Notes: generated from the letters alone by a model not told the origin. Counted from the stretch's first letter, positions 43,874 through 54,682 are shown. The stretch: 64,000 nt of DNA from Rhizobium jaguaris (GCF_003627755.1 NZ_CP032695.1:1612001-1676000); one strand, 5' to 3'. Made by a program: numbers and translations.

Positions 43874-45712
43874 TTATGGGAGGGCTGCGGACAGCTTCTG
43901 CGGCTCGGCCGCAACGAAGTGGGAGGGCGAGAAGCGGCGGTATTCGACAAGCGCCGGCTCGTCGCCGATTTTCCTGACCGGGCTAGGAATGGCGCCGGTC
44001 AGAAGCGAGGTGTCGATGCTGCGATCCGGATCGGGGATCGGTATCGCCGAGAGCAATTTGCGCGTATAGGGATGTTGCGGATTTTCGAAGATTTCCTGTC
44101 GCGTGCCGATCTCGACGATCTGGCCGAGATACATGACCGCGACGCGATGGCTGATCTTTTCGACCACAGCCATGTCATGGGTGATGAACAGATAGGAAAG
44201 ACCGCGCTCCTTCTGCAATTCCAGCAGTAGGTCGAGGATCTGCGCCTGTATCGAGACATCGAGCGCCGAGACGGACTCATCGGCGATGATCAGCTCGGGA
44301 TCGCTGGCAAGCGCGCGCGCAATGCAGACACGCTGGCGCTGGCCACCTGAAAGCTCATGCGGAAACCGTGTCCGATAATCGCGCGGCAGGCCGACGCGGT
44401 CGAGCAGATCATTGGTGCGCGCCTCGATCGCCGCCCTGGTCGGTAACAGCTGATGAACGACCATCGGCTCGGCAATGCTGGCACCGACCCGCTGACGCGG
44501 ATCGAGCGCGGCAAAGGGATCCTGAAATATGTATTGGATCTTCTGCAGCAGCGAATGTTTCTCGCGCTCGTTCATTTCGGCGATGTCACGTCCGCGGAAA
44601 CGTATCTTGCCGCCGGACGGCTGCATGATCTGCTGCAGCATGCGGCCGGTCGTCGATTTGCCGCTGCCGGATTCGCCGACGAGTGCCAGCGTCTCGCCGG
44701 CTGACATCTCAAAGGAGATACCTTCGACGGCGTGCACTCGATGCGTCGTCCGTCCGAATATGTTCTTCTTCGCCTGGAACCTGGCGGTTAGTCCGTCGAC
44801 TTGAAGGAGCGGCGGTTTGGCGCCCGAGCGTTCCGCCTCGAGCGTCTCGCTATTGGGAGCGGGCTTTCCGGACATGCTGCCGAGCCGCGGCACGGCGGCA
44901 AGCAAGGCCTGCGTATAGGCGTGCTGAGGATTGGAAAACAGGGCTCGCACCGGCGCATCCTCAAGCTTTTCGCCATGGCGCATCACGATGACGTCGTCCG
45001 CCATCTCGGCAACCACACCCATGTCGTGGGTGATGAAGATCACCGCCATACCGAGCTCGCGCTGCAATTCCCTGATGGTGTTGAGGATCTGTGCCTGGAT
45101 GGTAACGTCCAGCGCTGTCGTCGGCTCATCGGCAATCAGAAGCTGCGGCCGGCAGGAGAGTGCCATGGCGATCATGACGCGCTGGCGCATGCCACCGGAC
45201 AGTTGATGCGGATAACGCTTCATCATCGCATCGGCGTCGGGAATGCGGACTTTTTCCAGCATATCGCGGGCGATGCGATTGGCCTCGGCCCGGGATGTCC
45301 TTTGATGCAGCAGCACCGCCTCTGTGATCTGGTCACCGATCGAAAAGACCGGATCGAGCGAGGTCATCGGCTCCTGGAAGATCATGGCGATCTCGCCGCC
45401 GCGGATTTGCCGGATGCGTTCGGGGTTTGCCTTGAGAAGATCGAGCGGGCCGGTGCGGCTTCGGAAAATCGCCTCGCCGCCGCTGATGTGGCCGCCGGAA
45501 TAATCGGTGAGGCGCATGATCGCCCTTGACGTCACCGATTTGCCGGAGCCGGACTCGCCGACGATGGCGAGCGTCTTGCCGGCATGAACATCGAAACTGA
45601 GCGACTTTACCGCCTGAAAGGCATCGAACCTTTGGGGGAAGTCTACCGATAGCGAGCGAACCGAAAGAAGGGGAGCAGAAGGGTCAACTCGGATATCGAT
45701 CGGTAGGCTCAT
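43874..45712 (-). CDS. ABC importer ATP-binding protein, two fused ATPase domains
   Basis: A 612-residue double ATPase for the same importer. Both halves have intact motifs: Walker A GESGSGKS twice, signatures LSGGMRQR and LSGGQRQR, Walker [13 protein letters not shown] and [12 protein letters not shown]. In the second the usual DEP is DES, a tolerated variant. The ATG overlaps the MarR stop (ATGA), so regulator and transporter are translated together. Confidence 0.92.
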   Translation of the reverse strand: MSLPIDIRVDPSAPLLSVRSLSVDFPQRFDAFQAVKSLSFDVHAGKTLAIVGESGSGKSVTSRAIMRLTDYSGGHISGGEAIFRSRTGPLDLLKANPERIRQIRGGEIAMIFQEPMTSLDPVFSIGDQITEAVLLHQRTSRAEANRIARDMLEKVRIPDADAMMKRYPHQLSGGMRQRVMIAMALSCRPQLLIADEPTTALDVTIQAQILNTIRELQRELGMAVIFITHDMGVVAEMADDVIVMRHGEKLEDAPVRALFSNPQHAYTQALLAAVPRLGSMSGKPAPNSETLEAERSGAKPPLLQVDGLTARFQAKKNIFGRTTHRVHAVEGISFEMSAGETLALVGESGSGKSTTGRMLQQIMQPSGGKIRFRGRDIAEMNEREKHSLLQKIQYIFQDPFAALDPRQRVGASIAEPMVVHQLLPTRAAIEARTNDLLDRVGLPRDYRTRFPHELSGGQRQRVCIARALASDPELIIADESVSALDVSIQAQILDLLLELQKERGLSYLFITHDMAVVEKISHRVAVMYLGQIVEIGTRQEIFENPQHPYTRKLLSAIPIPDPDRSIDTSLLTGAIPSPVRKIGDEPALVEYRRFSPSHFVAAEPQKLSAALP

Positions 45713-46239
45713 AGGGTTGCCGCTGACCTCGCTGCCTGCTCGTAATAGCCCGACAGCGCCCGCAAATGCGATGCTATGTCGGAAAGATCGTCCTGAGAGA
45801 GGCCTGAAACCTTGGTGGCTTCGACCAGCAGCCGTTCGCGGATTTCGGAATAGCGCGTCAGCGCCTCCAGGCCCTTGTCGGTCACCTGAATCATCTTTTC
45901 CTTGCCGGTCTTGCCGGTCTTGACGAGACCGGCAGCCTCCAGCTTCTTCACGGCGTAGTTGGCGACATGGGTGTCTTCGATGTCGAGCACGAGGCAGAGA
46001 TCTGACAACGTCTTCGGCCGCCCACGGTGCCGCACCGAATGGATGATCAGGATCTCGACCGGCGAGAGGCTGGGCACGCCGGCAGCCGCCATGCAGCGAA
46101 CCATCCAGCGGTTAAACGCATGCGAAAAAAGGATCAATCCATACTCAAGTTCGGAGAGGGCCGGAGAACTGCCTCCCGCCAGATGGGCGGACGACACGAT
46201 CAATTCGCGGGGAGATTTCCGTTCCTTCGGCTTATCCAA
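45709..46239 (-). CDS. MarR-family winged-helix regulator
   Basis: A 176-residue regulator. The winged helix runs about 58-125: LSPVEILIIHSV, then a recognition region (LSDLCLVLDIEDTHVANYAVKKLEAAGLV) and the wing (KTGKTGKEKMIQVTDKG). Helical ends provide dimerisation. It is the first gene of the importer/deacylase operon and is preceded by a perfect inverted repeat that fits a MarR operator, so autoregulation by the imported compound is likely. Confidence 0.87.
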   Translation of the reverse strand: MDKPKERKSPRELIVSSAHLAGGSSPALSELEYGLILFSHAFNRWMVRCMAAAGVPSLSPVEILIIHSVRHRGRPKTLSDLCLVLDIEDTHVANYAVKKLEAAGLVKTGKTGKEKMIQVTDKGLEALTRYSEIRERLLVEATKVSGLSQDDLSDIASHLRALSGYYEQAARSAATL

Positions 46240-46293
46240 AATGCTCTCACATAACCGGATTGAAGTACGTCAGGCAGACTATCCGACAAAGAC

Positions 46294-46309
46294 AATTTGT
46301 CAACAAATT
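46294..46309 (-). promoter_or_regulatory. Inverted repeat, probable MarR operator
   Basis: AATTTGT-CA-ACAAATT is a perfect 16-base inverted repeat with a 2-base centre, 55 bases before the MarR start. Read on the minus strand it overlaps a TTGACA that could be a -35 element, so binding would block transcription of the operon. Confidence 0.6.
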
Positions 46310-46389
46310 ATCGCTAAGATTCAAGTATCCTCGGCCAGGCTTTTTGGCAGTGCACCTGACCACACTCAAGGCGGCCAAGGAGGTAATCT

Positions 46390-49300
46390 CTAAGCCTCAG
46401 GTTTGCCGTATCCGCCGCCAGTCGGGGTGACGACGGTGAAGGCTTCGCCAGCGTCCAATACCGTATGGGCGGCGCCGATCAGCTCGTCGATGGTGCCGTC
46501 GTTGCGCCGGACATAATTGCGGCCGGTCTGACCCGGTTCACCGCCCTTGGCGCCGAACGGAGCGATGCGGCGATGGCCGGAGAGCACGGCAAATTCCAGC
46601 TTCTCGCGGGTCCGAATGGTACGCTGGGTACCGTTGCCGGAGCTCCATCTGCCGCGTCCGCCGGAATTCGGGCGGATATGGAAATCCTCCAGCACCACGG
46701 GGAACCGGGTCTCGAGAATTTCCGGATCGGTCAGGCGCGAATTGGTCATGTGCGTGTGCACGGCATCGGCGCCGTTGAAACCAGGGCCGGCGGGCGCGCC
46801 GGAACAGATCGTCTCGTAATATTGATAGGTATCATTGCCAAAGGTGAGGTTGTTCATCGTCCCCTGGGCAGCGGCGAGCGTGCCGACCGCGCCGAACAGG
46901 CAGTTGGTCACGGCCTGGCTGACCTCGACATTGCCTGCGACGACGGCGGCCGGATATTTCGGCGTCAGCATCGTCCCGTCGGGGATGATGATCCGAACCG
47001 GCCGCAGACAACCGGCATTCATCGGAATGTCGGCTTCGACCAGCACGCGGAAGACATAAAGCACGGCAGCGCGCGTTACCGGCTGCGGCGCATTGAAATT
47101 GTCCGCGCGCTGCTCCGAAGTCCCGGTGAAGTCCACCGTCGCCTCGCGCTTGTCCCTGTCGATCGAAATCTTGACGACGATCTTGCAACCCTGATCCATT
47201 TCATAGCTGAACTCGCCGTCCGGCAGACGATCGAGAACGCGGCGCACGCTTTCGGCCGCATTGTCCTGGACGTGACCCATATAGGCATCGACCACGTCTT
47301 CGCCGAAGTGGACGATCATCTTCTTCAGTTCGGCAACGCCCTTCTCATTGGCGGCGACCTGTGCCTTCAGGTCGTTGACGTTCTGCGCCAGTGTGCGTAC
47401 CGGGTAGCGGGCGCCGGTCAAGAGCTTCGCCAGCTCGTCTTCGCAGAAGCGGCCGCGATCGAGGAGCTTGAAATTGTCGATATAGACTCCTTCCTCCTCG
47501 ATGTGAGTGGCAAGCGGCGACATGGAGCCGGGGGAGATACCGCCGATATCGGCGTGATGGCCGCGGCTGGCGACCCAGAAACGAATGTCCTTGCCGGCAT
47601 CGTCGAAGACGGGCGTGCAGACTGTGAGGTCCGGCAGATGCGTGCCGCCATTGTAGGGCGCATTGATAAGGAAGACGTCGCCGGGATGGATGATCGGATT
47701 TTCCCGGATGGCAGTTGCGACCGAGGCGTCCATGGAGCCGAGATGCACCGGCATGTGCGGTGCATTGGCAACGAGATTACCTTCGGCATCGAAGACGGCA
47801 CAGGAGAAGTCCAGCCGCTCCTTGATATTGACGGAATAGGCGGTGTTCTGGAGCGTCACGCCCATCTGTTCGGCGATGGACATGAAGAGATTGTTGAAGA
47901 TTTCCAGCATCACCGGATCGGCCTTGGTGCCGATGGCAGTGCGTTCCGGCAATGCCTTGATGCGGGTCAAGACGATGTGATCCTTCGCCGTCAACACCGC
48001 CTGCCAGCCGTCCTCGATGACGATGGTCTGGTTCGGCTCGATGATGATCGCCGGTCCGGTCACTGTCTGGCCGGGCAGGATCGCCTCGCGCAGCACGACG
48101 GCTGCATCGTGGCTTTCGCCCTGGGAATGGAAGGATGTGCGGCGGGCCGCATCGGCTTCGCCTTTGCCGGACTGTTCTTTCTCGATGTCGATCTCGGCCG
48201 CCGCACCTCCGATCGTTTCGATTTCGACTGCCTCGACCACCAGCGGCTTATCTTCCGCGACAAAGCCGAAGCGGCGCTTGTGCAGCACTTCGAATTCGCT
48301 GCGCAGCCGCGCGGGCTCGTCGACCCCGGGGAAGGTGACCTCAACCGCCAGCATCGTATCCGTGCCCGCATAGCGGATGTGAGCGCGCTGGATCGTGCGG
48401 ATATCGTCCTCAGTCACGCCTTGCGCTTGCAGTTCCGGCACGCATTCGCCCTGCAATTCTCGGCCCAATGCGGCAATGGCCGCCGGCGCGGCATCGTCGA
48501 GCCGTACGCCAAGGGCCTTCTGCCGCGTAGCCCTGATATCGGCGAGACCCATGCCATAGGCTGAGAGCAGGCCGGACATCGGATGCAGCAGTATGCTCTT
48601 CATGCCGAGCGCGTCGGCGACGAGGCAGGCGTGCTGTCCACCGGCGCCGCCGAAGCAATTGAGGGCATAGTGCGTCACGTCATAGCCGCGCTGCACCGAA
48701 ATCTTCTTGATCGCCTCGACCATATTGGCAACGGCGATACGGATGAAACCGTCAGCCACTTCTTCCGGACTGCGGCCATCGCCGATCTGGACTGCCAATT
48801 CGGCGAACCTGCCGCGCACCGTCTCGATATCCAACGGCTGATCCTGGTTCGGCCCGAAGATCGCGGGGAAAAATTCCGGCAGCAGCTTACCGGTCATGAC
48901 ATTGGCATCGGTCACCGCCAAAGGCCCGCCGTTGCGATAACAGGCGGGGCCGGGAAAAGCGCCGGCGGAATCCGGGCCGACACGGAAACGGTCGCCATCG
49001 AAATGCAGGATCGAGCCGCCTCCAGCAGCCACCGTATGGATCAGCATCATCGGCGCACGGACACGGACACCGGCGACTTCCGTCTCGAAGGCGCGCTCAT
49101 ATTCGCCGTCGAAATGCGCCACGTCGGTCGACGTGCCACCCATATCGAAGCCGATGACATTGGCAAAGCCGGCCTGCTCACCGGTCTTTGCGAGGCCCAC
49201 CACGCCGCCTGCGGGGCCGGAAAGGATGGCGTCCTTGCCCTGGAACATGTCGGCAGCGGTCAGCCCGCCGGACGACATCATGAACATGACGCGCACGCCT

Positions 49301-50016
49301 GTACGAGCAATATCAAGCTCTTCCGAGACTTGGTTGATGTAGCGGCCGAGCACAGGTGAGAGGTAGGCGTCAACCACCGTCGTGTCGCCACGGCCGACCA
49401 GCTTAATCAACGGCGAGACCTCGTGGCTGACCGAGACCTGCTCGAAACCGAGGCGCCTTGCGATCTTGGCAACGGCTGCCTCGTGCGCCGGGAATTTGTA
49501 GGCATGCATGAAGATGATCGCGATGGCGCGATAGCCTTTGGCACGCAGATCCCGCAGTGCCGCTTCCGCTGCCTGCTCGTCCAGGGCAAACTCTACCGCG
49601 CCGTCGGCAAGCACGCGCTCCTCGATCTCCACCACGTCGTCGTAAAGCGCTTCTGGCTTGATGATTTCAGTCGCAAAGATCTTCTTGCGTTCCTGATAGC
49701 CGATGCGCAGCGCGTCGCGGAATCCCTTGGTCGCGACGAGAGCCAGACGTTCGCCCTTGCGCTCCAGAAGCGCATTCGTGGCAACTGTCGTGCCCATGCG
49801 CACCTCGCTGATCAAGCCGGCCGGGATTGGCTCGCCACTCGTCAGACCGAGATGCAGGCGGATACCGTAAACTGCGGCGTCACGATAAGCGTCGGGATTT
49901 TCCGAAAGGACTTTGCGGGCGTGCAATTCTCCTGCGGGATCGCGCCCGACGATGTCGGTGAAGGTGCCACCGCGATCGATCCAGAAATCCCAATGACCCG
50001 CCGCGCTGCCTGACAA
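46390..50016 (-). CDS. Fused HyuA-HyuB hydantoinase/5-oxoprolinase
   Basis: A 1208-residue fusion of HyuA (about 1-690) and HyuB (about 700-1208), the layout of ATP-dependent 5-oxoprolinases that open pyroglutamate or related lactam and hydantoin rings. The HyuA ATP-site motif [12 protein letters not shown] is at 11-22 and [15 protein letters not shown] follows; a mid-domain [13 protein letters not shown] is intact. HyuB begins [16 protein letters not shown] and contains [10 protein letters not shown]. The TTG at 50016 is chosen because GGAGG lies five bases upstream; GTG at 50028 or TTG at 50031 would add a few residues. Substrate choice within the family is uncertain. Confidence 0.88.
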   Translation of the reverse strand: MSGSAAGHWDFWIDRGGTFTDIVGRDPAGELHARKVLSENPDAYRDAAVYGIRLHLGLTSGEPIPAGLISEVRMGTTVATNALLERKGERLALVATKGFRDALRIGYQERKKIFATEIIKPEALYDDVVEIEERVLADGAVEFALDEQAAEAALRDLRAKGYRAIAIIFMHAYKFPAHEAAVAKIARRLGFEQVSVSHEVSPLIKLVGRGDTTVVDAYLSPVLGRYINQVSEELDIARTGVRVMFMMSSGGLTAADMFQGKDAILSGPAGGVVGLAKTGEQAGFANVIGFDMGGTSTDVAHFDGEYERAFETEVAGVRVRAPMMLIHTVAAGGGSILHFDGDRFRVGPDSAGAFPGPACYRNGGPLAVTDANVMTGKLLPEFFPAIFGPNQDQPLDIETVRGRFAELAVQIGDGRSPEEVADGFIRIAVANMVEAIKKISVQRGYDVTHYALNCFGGAGGQHACLVADALGMKSILLHPMSGLLSAYGMGLADIRATRQKALGVRLDDAAPAAIAALGRELQGECVPELQAQGVTEDDIRTIQRAHIRYAGTDTMLAVEVTFPGVDEPARLRSEFEVLHKRRFGFVAEDKPLVVEAVEIETIGGAAAEIDIEKEQSGKGEADAARRTSFHSQGESHDAAVVLREAILPGQTVTGPAIIIEPNQTIVIEDGWQAVLTAKDHIVLTRIKALPERTAIGTKADPVMLEIFNNLFMSIAEQMGVTLQNTAYSVNIKERLDFSCAVFDAEGNLVANAPHMPVHLGSMDASVATAIRENPIIHPGDVFLINAPYNGGTHLPDLTVCTPVFDDAGKDIRFWVASRGHHADIGGISPGSMSPLATHIEEEGVYIDNFKLLDRGRFCEDELAKLLTGARYPVRTLAQNVNDLKAQVAANEKGVAELKKMIVHFGEDVVDAYMGHVQDNAAESVRRVLDRLPDGEFSYEMDQGCKIVVKISIDRDKREATVDFTGTSEQRADNFNAPQPVTRAAVLYVFRVLVEADIPMNAGCLRPVRIIIPDGTMLTPKYPAAVVAGNVEVSQAVTNCLFGAVGTLAAAQGTMNNLTFGNDTYQYYETICSGAPAGPGFNGADAVHTHMTNSRLTDPEILETRFPVVLEDFHIRPNSGGRGRWSSGNGTQRTIRTREKLEFAVLSGHRRIAPFGAKGGEPGQTGRNYVRRNDGTIDELIGAAHTVLDAGEAFTVVTPTGGGYGKPEA

Positions 50017-50060
50017 GACCGCCTCCACCAAAACCGCTCAAATATTCACTAAGAAAATAT

Positions 50061-50084
50061 CGATAAATCGTCGATGTTTTATCG
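50061..50084. promoter_or_regulatory. Inverted repeat in divergent promoter region
   Basis: CGATAAA and TTTATCG arms (50061-50067 and 50078-50084) lie in the AT-rich gap between the oxoprolinase and ureohydrolase genes, 45 bases before the oxoprolinase start. This could be an operator; no regulator gene adjoins it. Confidence 0.35.
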
Positions 50085-50273
50085 TCAAGAGCAGGATGGT
50101 CGTCGATGCGGCAACCGGCGAAATGTAACACTCAGCGCAGAACCGGTTTTTATGATTCGGCATGCGCAGTGGAGATGATATTTGTATTGTGCGAAACAGC
50201 GTTGCAAACATGCGAGCATCGACAGACCACCCCATCCCGTATCCTCAACGTCGAAATTTCAGCTAGACCGTCA

Positions 50274-51185
50274 ATGACCATCTCGCCCCCTTTTCTCGGC
50301 CTTCCAGATCGCCTCGCCGACGGCCACATGCCCCGTGCGGTGATCTTCGGAGCCGGTCATGGCAGTACCTATCCTGGCAAGGACAGCAGCGGCTATGCCT
50401 TGGCCGCCGACGCCATTCGCGCTGCGAGCCAGGACGATGCCACGCTCATCGAACATTGGGATTTCGATCTCGGCGGACCGCTGTTCGACGGCAAGCCGAT
50501 TAGCTGCATCGACGCCGGCGATATTCCGACCATCATGCACGACAATGCCGGCAACCAGACCCGGATAGAGGCAAAGACGCGCGAGGTCCTGGCATTGCCG
50601 GCGGTACCGGTTCTGCTCGGTGGTGATGATTCCGTCGTCATTCCCTTCCTCGCTGGCTTTGCGGATCACGGTCCGGTCTGGGTCTTGCAGATTGATGCCC
50701 ATATCGACTGGCGCGATGATTTGCATGGGGAACGCCATGGTTATTCGAGCCCGATGCGCCGAGCCAGCGAAATGCCGCATGTCGCCGGCATCGTGCAAGT
50801 TGGCCTCCGTGGTGTCGGCAGCGCACGCCTCACCGAAATCGAAGCGGCACAGCATTACGGCAGCCGCTTCGTAACCGCCCGCGAGGTTCACGCCCAGGGC
50901 GTTGAAGCCGCACTCCGGCATATTCCCGCGGGAGCGCGGGTTGTCGTCACCCTCGACTGCGACGGCTTGGATTCCAGCGTCATGCCGGGCGTGGCGGCGC
51001 GTACGCCAGGCGGCCTTACCTATACACAGGTCATCGACTTGATCGCCGGCCTCGGCAGGCGGGCCACGATCGCAGGTTTCGACCTTGTCGAGCTTTATCC
51101 CCCTGCTGACATCGGCGGCCTGTCGGCCCTGACTGCCGCGCGCCTCCTCGTCAATGTGATCGGCACTGTCATCCGGCAGGTTTGA
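50274..51185 (+). CDS. Arginase/agmatinase-family ureohydrolase with altered metal ligand
   Basis: A 303-residue ureohydrolase that would release urea from a guanidino compound. Metal-site motifs DAHID (D141, H143, D145) and TLDCDGLD (D228, D230) are intact, and GFDLVELYPPAD matches the late family motif. The first ligand motif, normally GGDHS, reads GGDDS, so the His ligand is D119. The substrate may therefore differ from agmatine. The ATG at 50274 opens the conserved part; an upstream ATG at 50106 lies in the promoter region and adds unlike sequence. Divergent from the oxoprolinase gene. Confidence 0.83.
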   Translation: MTISPPFLGLPDRLADGHMPRAVIFGAGHGSTYPGKDSSGYALAADAIRAASQDDATLIEHWDFDLGGPLFDGKPISCIDAGDIPTIMHDNAGNQTRIEAKTREVLALPAVPVLLGGDDSVVIPFLAGFADHGPVWVLQIDAHIDWRDDLHGERHGYSSPMRRASEMPHVAGIVQVGLRGVGSARLTEIEAAQHYGSRFVTAREVHAQGVEAALRHIPAGARVVVTLDCDGLDSSVMPGVAARTPGGLTYTQVIDLIAGLGRRATIAGFDLVELYPPADIGGLSALTAARLLVNVIGTVIRQV

Positions 51186-51283
51186 AACTCTGGCTTCTTT
51201 CGCAGCATGATGACTTGGCTGGAGCCCTCAGTCGTCTAGAGGATGCTCCCGTGCGACCAGCGACTTGTGTCGGCCCTAAGCGC

Positions 51284-52000
51284 CTAATGCAGGCCGCCTA
51301 CGCCGAGCAGGCGCTCAACGGCGTCATGGTCCTGGGAGAGGGCGCCGGGCGTCCCTTGCCAGGCAAGCCGTCCACGCTCGAGGATGATCACCTGATCGGC
51401 GAAATCCAGTGCGCTTTGAATGCGTTGCTCGACCAAGAGGATGGTCATGTCGCCGGTCTTGGCGAGATTGGCGAAGGCGGCCATGAGTTCTTCGCAGATC
51501 ACGGGCGCCAGCCCCTCAAGCGGTTCGTCGAGGAGGAGCACGGAGGGGCGGCCAAGGATGGTCCGTGCCGTTGACAGCATCTGCTGTTCTCCGCCGGAGA
51601 GCTGGTTGCCGAGATTTTTGCGGCGTTCCTTGAGGCGCGGAAACATGTCGTAGGCTTCCTGCAAGGCAGCCTTTGGACGGCCTTTCAGACCGACCGAGAG
51701 GTTTTCCTCGACCGTCAATGTCGGAAATACATCGCGCGTCTGCGGCACGTAGCCGAGACCCTGATGCGCGCGCTTCGCACTCGGCAGGCCGGTGACATCG
51801 GCGTTGCCCAGGCGGATACGGCCGTCATAGCGGCGCGTCTGGCCGGCAAGCGTTGCAAGAAGCGTCGTCTTGCCCATGCCGTTGCGGCCGAGCACGGCAA
51901 GCCGTGCGCCAGCGGGAACGGAAAAGGAGACACCTTCAAGCACCCGCGTCGGCCCATAGCCGGCGCACAGATTTTCCACTTCAAGCGGCGTGGCTGGCAT
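51284..52000 (-). CDS. Branched-chain-type ABC importer ATPase, LivF-like
   Basis: A 238-residue ATPase. Walker A is GRNGMGKTT, the signature LSGGEQQMLSTART and Walker B VLLLDEPLEGLAP, as in LivF. The ATG at 52000 lies inside the end of the LivG-like gene (20-base overlap). Last gene of the five-gene Liv-type operon next to the pca genes; probably part of an aromatic acid importer. Confidence 0.9.
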   Translation of the reverse strand: MPATPLEVENLCAGYGPTRVLEGVSFSVPAGARLAVLGRNGMGKTTLLATLAGQTRRYDGRIRLGNADVTGLPSAKRAHQGLGYVPQTRDVFPTLTVEENLSVGLKGRPKAALQEAYDMFPRLKERRKNLGNQLSGGEQQMLSTARTILGRPSVLLLDEPLEGLAPVICEELMAAFANLAKTGDMTILLVEQRIQSALDFADQVIILERGRLAWQGTPGALSQDHDAVERLLGVGGLH

Positions 52001-52745
52001 TGGCGTAGCTCCCCAGATAGGCTTCGCGCACGCGCGTATCCTTCGTGACGTCGGCGGGCGAGCCGTCGAAAATGACGGTGCCGGCGGCCAATACGACGAC
52101 GCGCTTGGCGAAGCGGAAGACCAGGTCCATGTCATGCTCGATCATCAGCACGGCGAGATCGCCGGGCAGATCGGCGAGCGCCTGCTCGATGCGACCAGTA
52201 TCGCTCTGCGGGACGCCGGCGGCGGGTTCATCGAGCAGCAGCACCTTCGGCTTCAACGCCACGGCGACGGCGATCTCCAAAAGCCGCTGCTGGCCATAGG
52301 CGATCTCGCTGACCTTGCGATGCATGAGATCGCCAAGACCCAATGCACCGAGCAAATCGTGAGCCTCAGCCATGACATCGCGCATGGCCAGGAAATTACC
52401 GAACATGCGGCCGGAGCGACCGGAGCGCTGCAAAATGGCGAGGCCAACATGCTCGGTCGGTGTCATATCCTGAAAGAGCCGCGTCACCTGGAACGAGCGC
52501 ACCAGCCCACGCCGGACACGACCGATAGCGTCGATCTTGGTCACCGTCTCGCCGCCAAGACGGACCGCACCGGAATCCGGCCGCAGAATGCCAGTAACCA
52601 GATTGACGAAAGTGGTCTTGCCCGCACCGTTCGGCCCGATCACTGCCACCCGATCACCCGGCGCCATCGACAGGCTCACGTCGTTGGTCACGGTCAACCC
52701 ACCGAAAGCCTTCTTGAGATGCTCAACCTCGAAGATCGCGCTCAT
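51981..52745 (-). CDS. Branched-chain-type ABC importer ATPase, LivG-like
   Basis: A 254-residue ATPase. Walker A is GPNGAGKTT, the signature region IAYGQQRLLEIA (LSGGQ replaced by AYGQQ, common in LivG) and Walker B VLLLDEPAAGV. The ATG overlaps the LivM-like stop (ATGA). It pairs with the LivF-like ATPase as a heterodimer. Confidence 0.9.
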   Translation of the reverse strand: MSAIFEVEHLKKAFGGLTVTNDVSLSMAPGDRVAVIGPNGAGKTTFVNLVTGILRPDSGAVRLGGETVTKIDAIGRVRRGLVRSFQVTRLFQDMTPTEHVGLAILQRSGRSGRMFGNFLAMRDVMAEAHDLLGALGLGDLMHRKVSEIAYGQQRLLEIAVAVALKPKVLLLDEPAAGVPQSDTGRIEQALADLPGDLAVLMIEHDMDLVFRFAKRVVVLAAGTVIFDGSPADVTKDTRVREAYLGSYANASHAA

Positions 52746-53743
52746 GAACGGTCCTCCCGGCTGCGCGCGAGATAGGCCGCGGCGGTGCCGTAGATGCCCT
52801 TCGGCGCGAACAGGACGACCAGGATCAGCAGCAGGCCGACGACCGTCAGCCAATGGAAGGGATTGGCGGCGGAAACATAGTCTTCGAACAGCATGAAGAT
52901 CATGGTGCCGGCGAGCGCCCCGAACAACGAGCCGGTGCCCCCGAGCACGAGCATGACCAGCGCCTCGGCGGATTGTGTGAAGGAGAGGCTGTCGAGGCCG
53001 ACCACCTGAGTGGAGATTGCGTTCAGCGCACCGCCGACGCCAGCGACAGCTCCGGAGATGACATACATCTTGATCAACGCTGTCTTCGGCGAGGCGCCCA
53101 TGGCACGGATGCGCAAAGGATCTTCCTTGATACCGCGGCAGAGCATGCCGAAGGGTGATCGCACAAGAAAACGAAGCAGGATCAATACGATCAGAAGAAG
53201 AGCTACAGCATAGATATAGGCCGTATGCCCATAGAGATCGAACTCGAACAGGCCGAACAGCGGATCGGCAGAGATGCCGGAAAGCCCGTCGCTGCCGCCG
53301 GTCCAGTTCGATGCCTTGTTCGCGAATTCATGAAAGAGGTAGATCAGCGCGATCGACAGCACGAGTTGCGGCAGGCCCTGTGCTCGGAGGATGACGACGC
53401 CGCAGATCAACCCGGCGATCGCTCCGCCAATGATGCCGGCCACCGTCATGATCATTGGATCGTTGATGCCATAATGCGCCGATACGATACCGGCGGCATA
53501 GGCGCCGGCCCCGAAGAGAGCCGCATGGCCGAGCGTCGCCACACCGCAATAGCCGGTCACCAGATCGAGCGACAAAACCAGCAGGGCGATCGCGATCAAC
53601 CGTGTCAGAAGCGCGAGATTGTCGGGAAACAGCAGATAGCCGACCGCCGCCAGCACCAGGATGGTCGCTATGGCGATGGCATCGCGCCCAAAGGCGCGAC
53701 GCGTGCTGGCGGCGGCGGTCTCTTTGTCCATGATCAACGCCAT
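52742..53743 (-). CDS. Branched-chain-type ABC importer permease, LivM-like
   Basis: A 333-residue permease with eight or more hydrophobic segments (first at about 20-45) and the coupling region LRIRAMGASPKTALIKMYVISGAVAG typical of LivM. The ATG at 53743 follows the LivH stop by one base and has GGAAGGGCG upstream; a TTG at 53764 would overlap LivH and is less likely. Confidence 0.9.
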   Translation of the reverse strand: MALIMDKETAAASTRRAFGRDAIAIATILVLAAVGYLLFPDNLALLTRLIAIALLVLSLDLVTGYCGVATLGHAALFGAGAYAAGIVSAHYGINDPMIMTVAGIIGGAIAGLICGVVILRAQGLPQLVLSIALIYLFHEFANKASNWTGGSDGLSGISADPLFGLFEFDLYGHTAYIYAVALLLIVLILLRFLVRSPFGMLCRGIKEDPLRIRAMGASPKTALIKMYVISGAVAGVGGALNAISTQVVGLDSLSFTQSAEALVMLVLGGTGSLFGALAGTMIFMLFEDYVSAANPFHWLTVVGLLLILVVLFAPKGIYGTAAAYLARSREDRS

Positions 53744-53744
53744 T

Positions 53745-54608
53745 TCATTTCGCCCTTCCGGCAAGGCCGCGTGGGAAGATGCAGACGATCGCGATCACGG
53801 CAAGATAGAAGAAGAATTCGCCATATTCCGGCATCAGATAACGGCCCGTCGTATCGATGCAGCCAAGGATGAGACAGGCAAGCAGCGCCCCAGAAATGGA
53901 GCCGGCGCCACCGACCGAAACGACCACGAGGAAGGTCACCATATAACGCAGGGCATAGTAGGGTTCGACCGGCAGGAGTTCGGCGCCGACAACGCCGCCG
54001 AAAGCGGCGAGCCCCACAGCAACGGCGAAGCTGACGGCATAAACGATCTCCGTGCGCACGCCGAGGGCCGCTGCCATCGAGGCGTTGTCGACCGAGGCGC
54101 GGAGCTTGACGCCAAACGAGGTCTTCTCGATCGTGTACCACAGTGCCAGCGCGACGATGAGCCCGCATTCGATCGCAAAGAGGCGATGCGTGCCGATGGT
54201 GCGGAAGCCGAGATTGACGGAGCCCTGTAGCTCGTTCGGCAAGGGGATCGTCTTCAAGGTCGGACCGAAGACATAGTTGGCGATACCGATGATGCAGAAG
54301 GTAATGCCGATCGTCATCAGCACCTGCGTCAGTTCCGGCGCCCCATAGATGCGCCGGTAAAGCAACCGTTCGATCGGGATGGAGATGATCACGGTGCCCA
54401 CGACCGCAAGCAGCACCGCGACCGCATAACCCATGCCAAGATCGTGTGCCGCATAGGAGGCGATGTAGCCGCCGATCATCGCGAAGGCGCCATGCGCCAG
54501 GTTGACGACGCGCATCAGTCCCATGGTGATGGACAGACCGATCGAAATCACGAACAGCACCATGCCATAGGCGAGGGCATCCACTGCTATGCTAAGCACG
54601 GTTTGCAT
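53745..54608 (-). CDS. Branched-chain-type ABC importer permease, LivH-like
   Basis: A 287-residue permease of the LivH group: ALAYGMVLFVISIGLSITMGLMRVVNLAHGAF at the start is a family hallmark, followed by further hydrophobic segments and LRASVDNASMAAALGVRTE as the coupling loop. It follows the binding-protein gene after a 108-base gap with a stem-loop. Confidence 0.9.
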   Translation of the reverse strand: MQTVLSIAVDALAYGMVLFVISIGLSITMGLMRVVNLAHGAFAMIGGYIASYAAHDLGMGYAVAVLLAVVGTVIISIPIERLLYRRIYGAPELTQVLMTIGITFCIIGIANYVFGPTLKTIPLPNELQGSVNLGFRTIGTHRLFAIECGLIVALALWYTIEKTSFGVKLRASVDNASMAAALGVRTEIVYAVSFAVAVGLAAFGGVVGAELLPVEPYYALRYMVTFLVVVSVGGAGSISGALLACLILGCIDTTGRYLMPEYGEFFFYLAVIAIVCIFPRGLAGRAK

Positions 54609-54657
54609 GATGCTGGTCCGATTACCTTTTCTGGTCCTGCCTTAATCCCTCTCCGCC

Positions 54658-54682
54658 GGAGCGGACGCAAGCCGCCCGCTCC
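54658..54682 (-). other. Intercistronic stem-loop after the binding-protein gene
   Basis: A 7-bp stem (54658-54664 with 54676-54682) and an 11-base loop lie between the binding-protein and LivH-like genes, inside a GC-rich stretch that resembles rhizobial mosaic elements. It may set different levels for binding protein and permease. Confidence 0.4.

Noticed and set aside
46465..48564. Long open frame (699 codons) on the plus strand
   Set aside because: It is antisense to the HyuA-HyuB fusion, whose frame carries clear family motifs; long antisense frames are common in GC-rich DNA.
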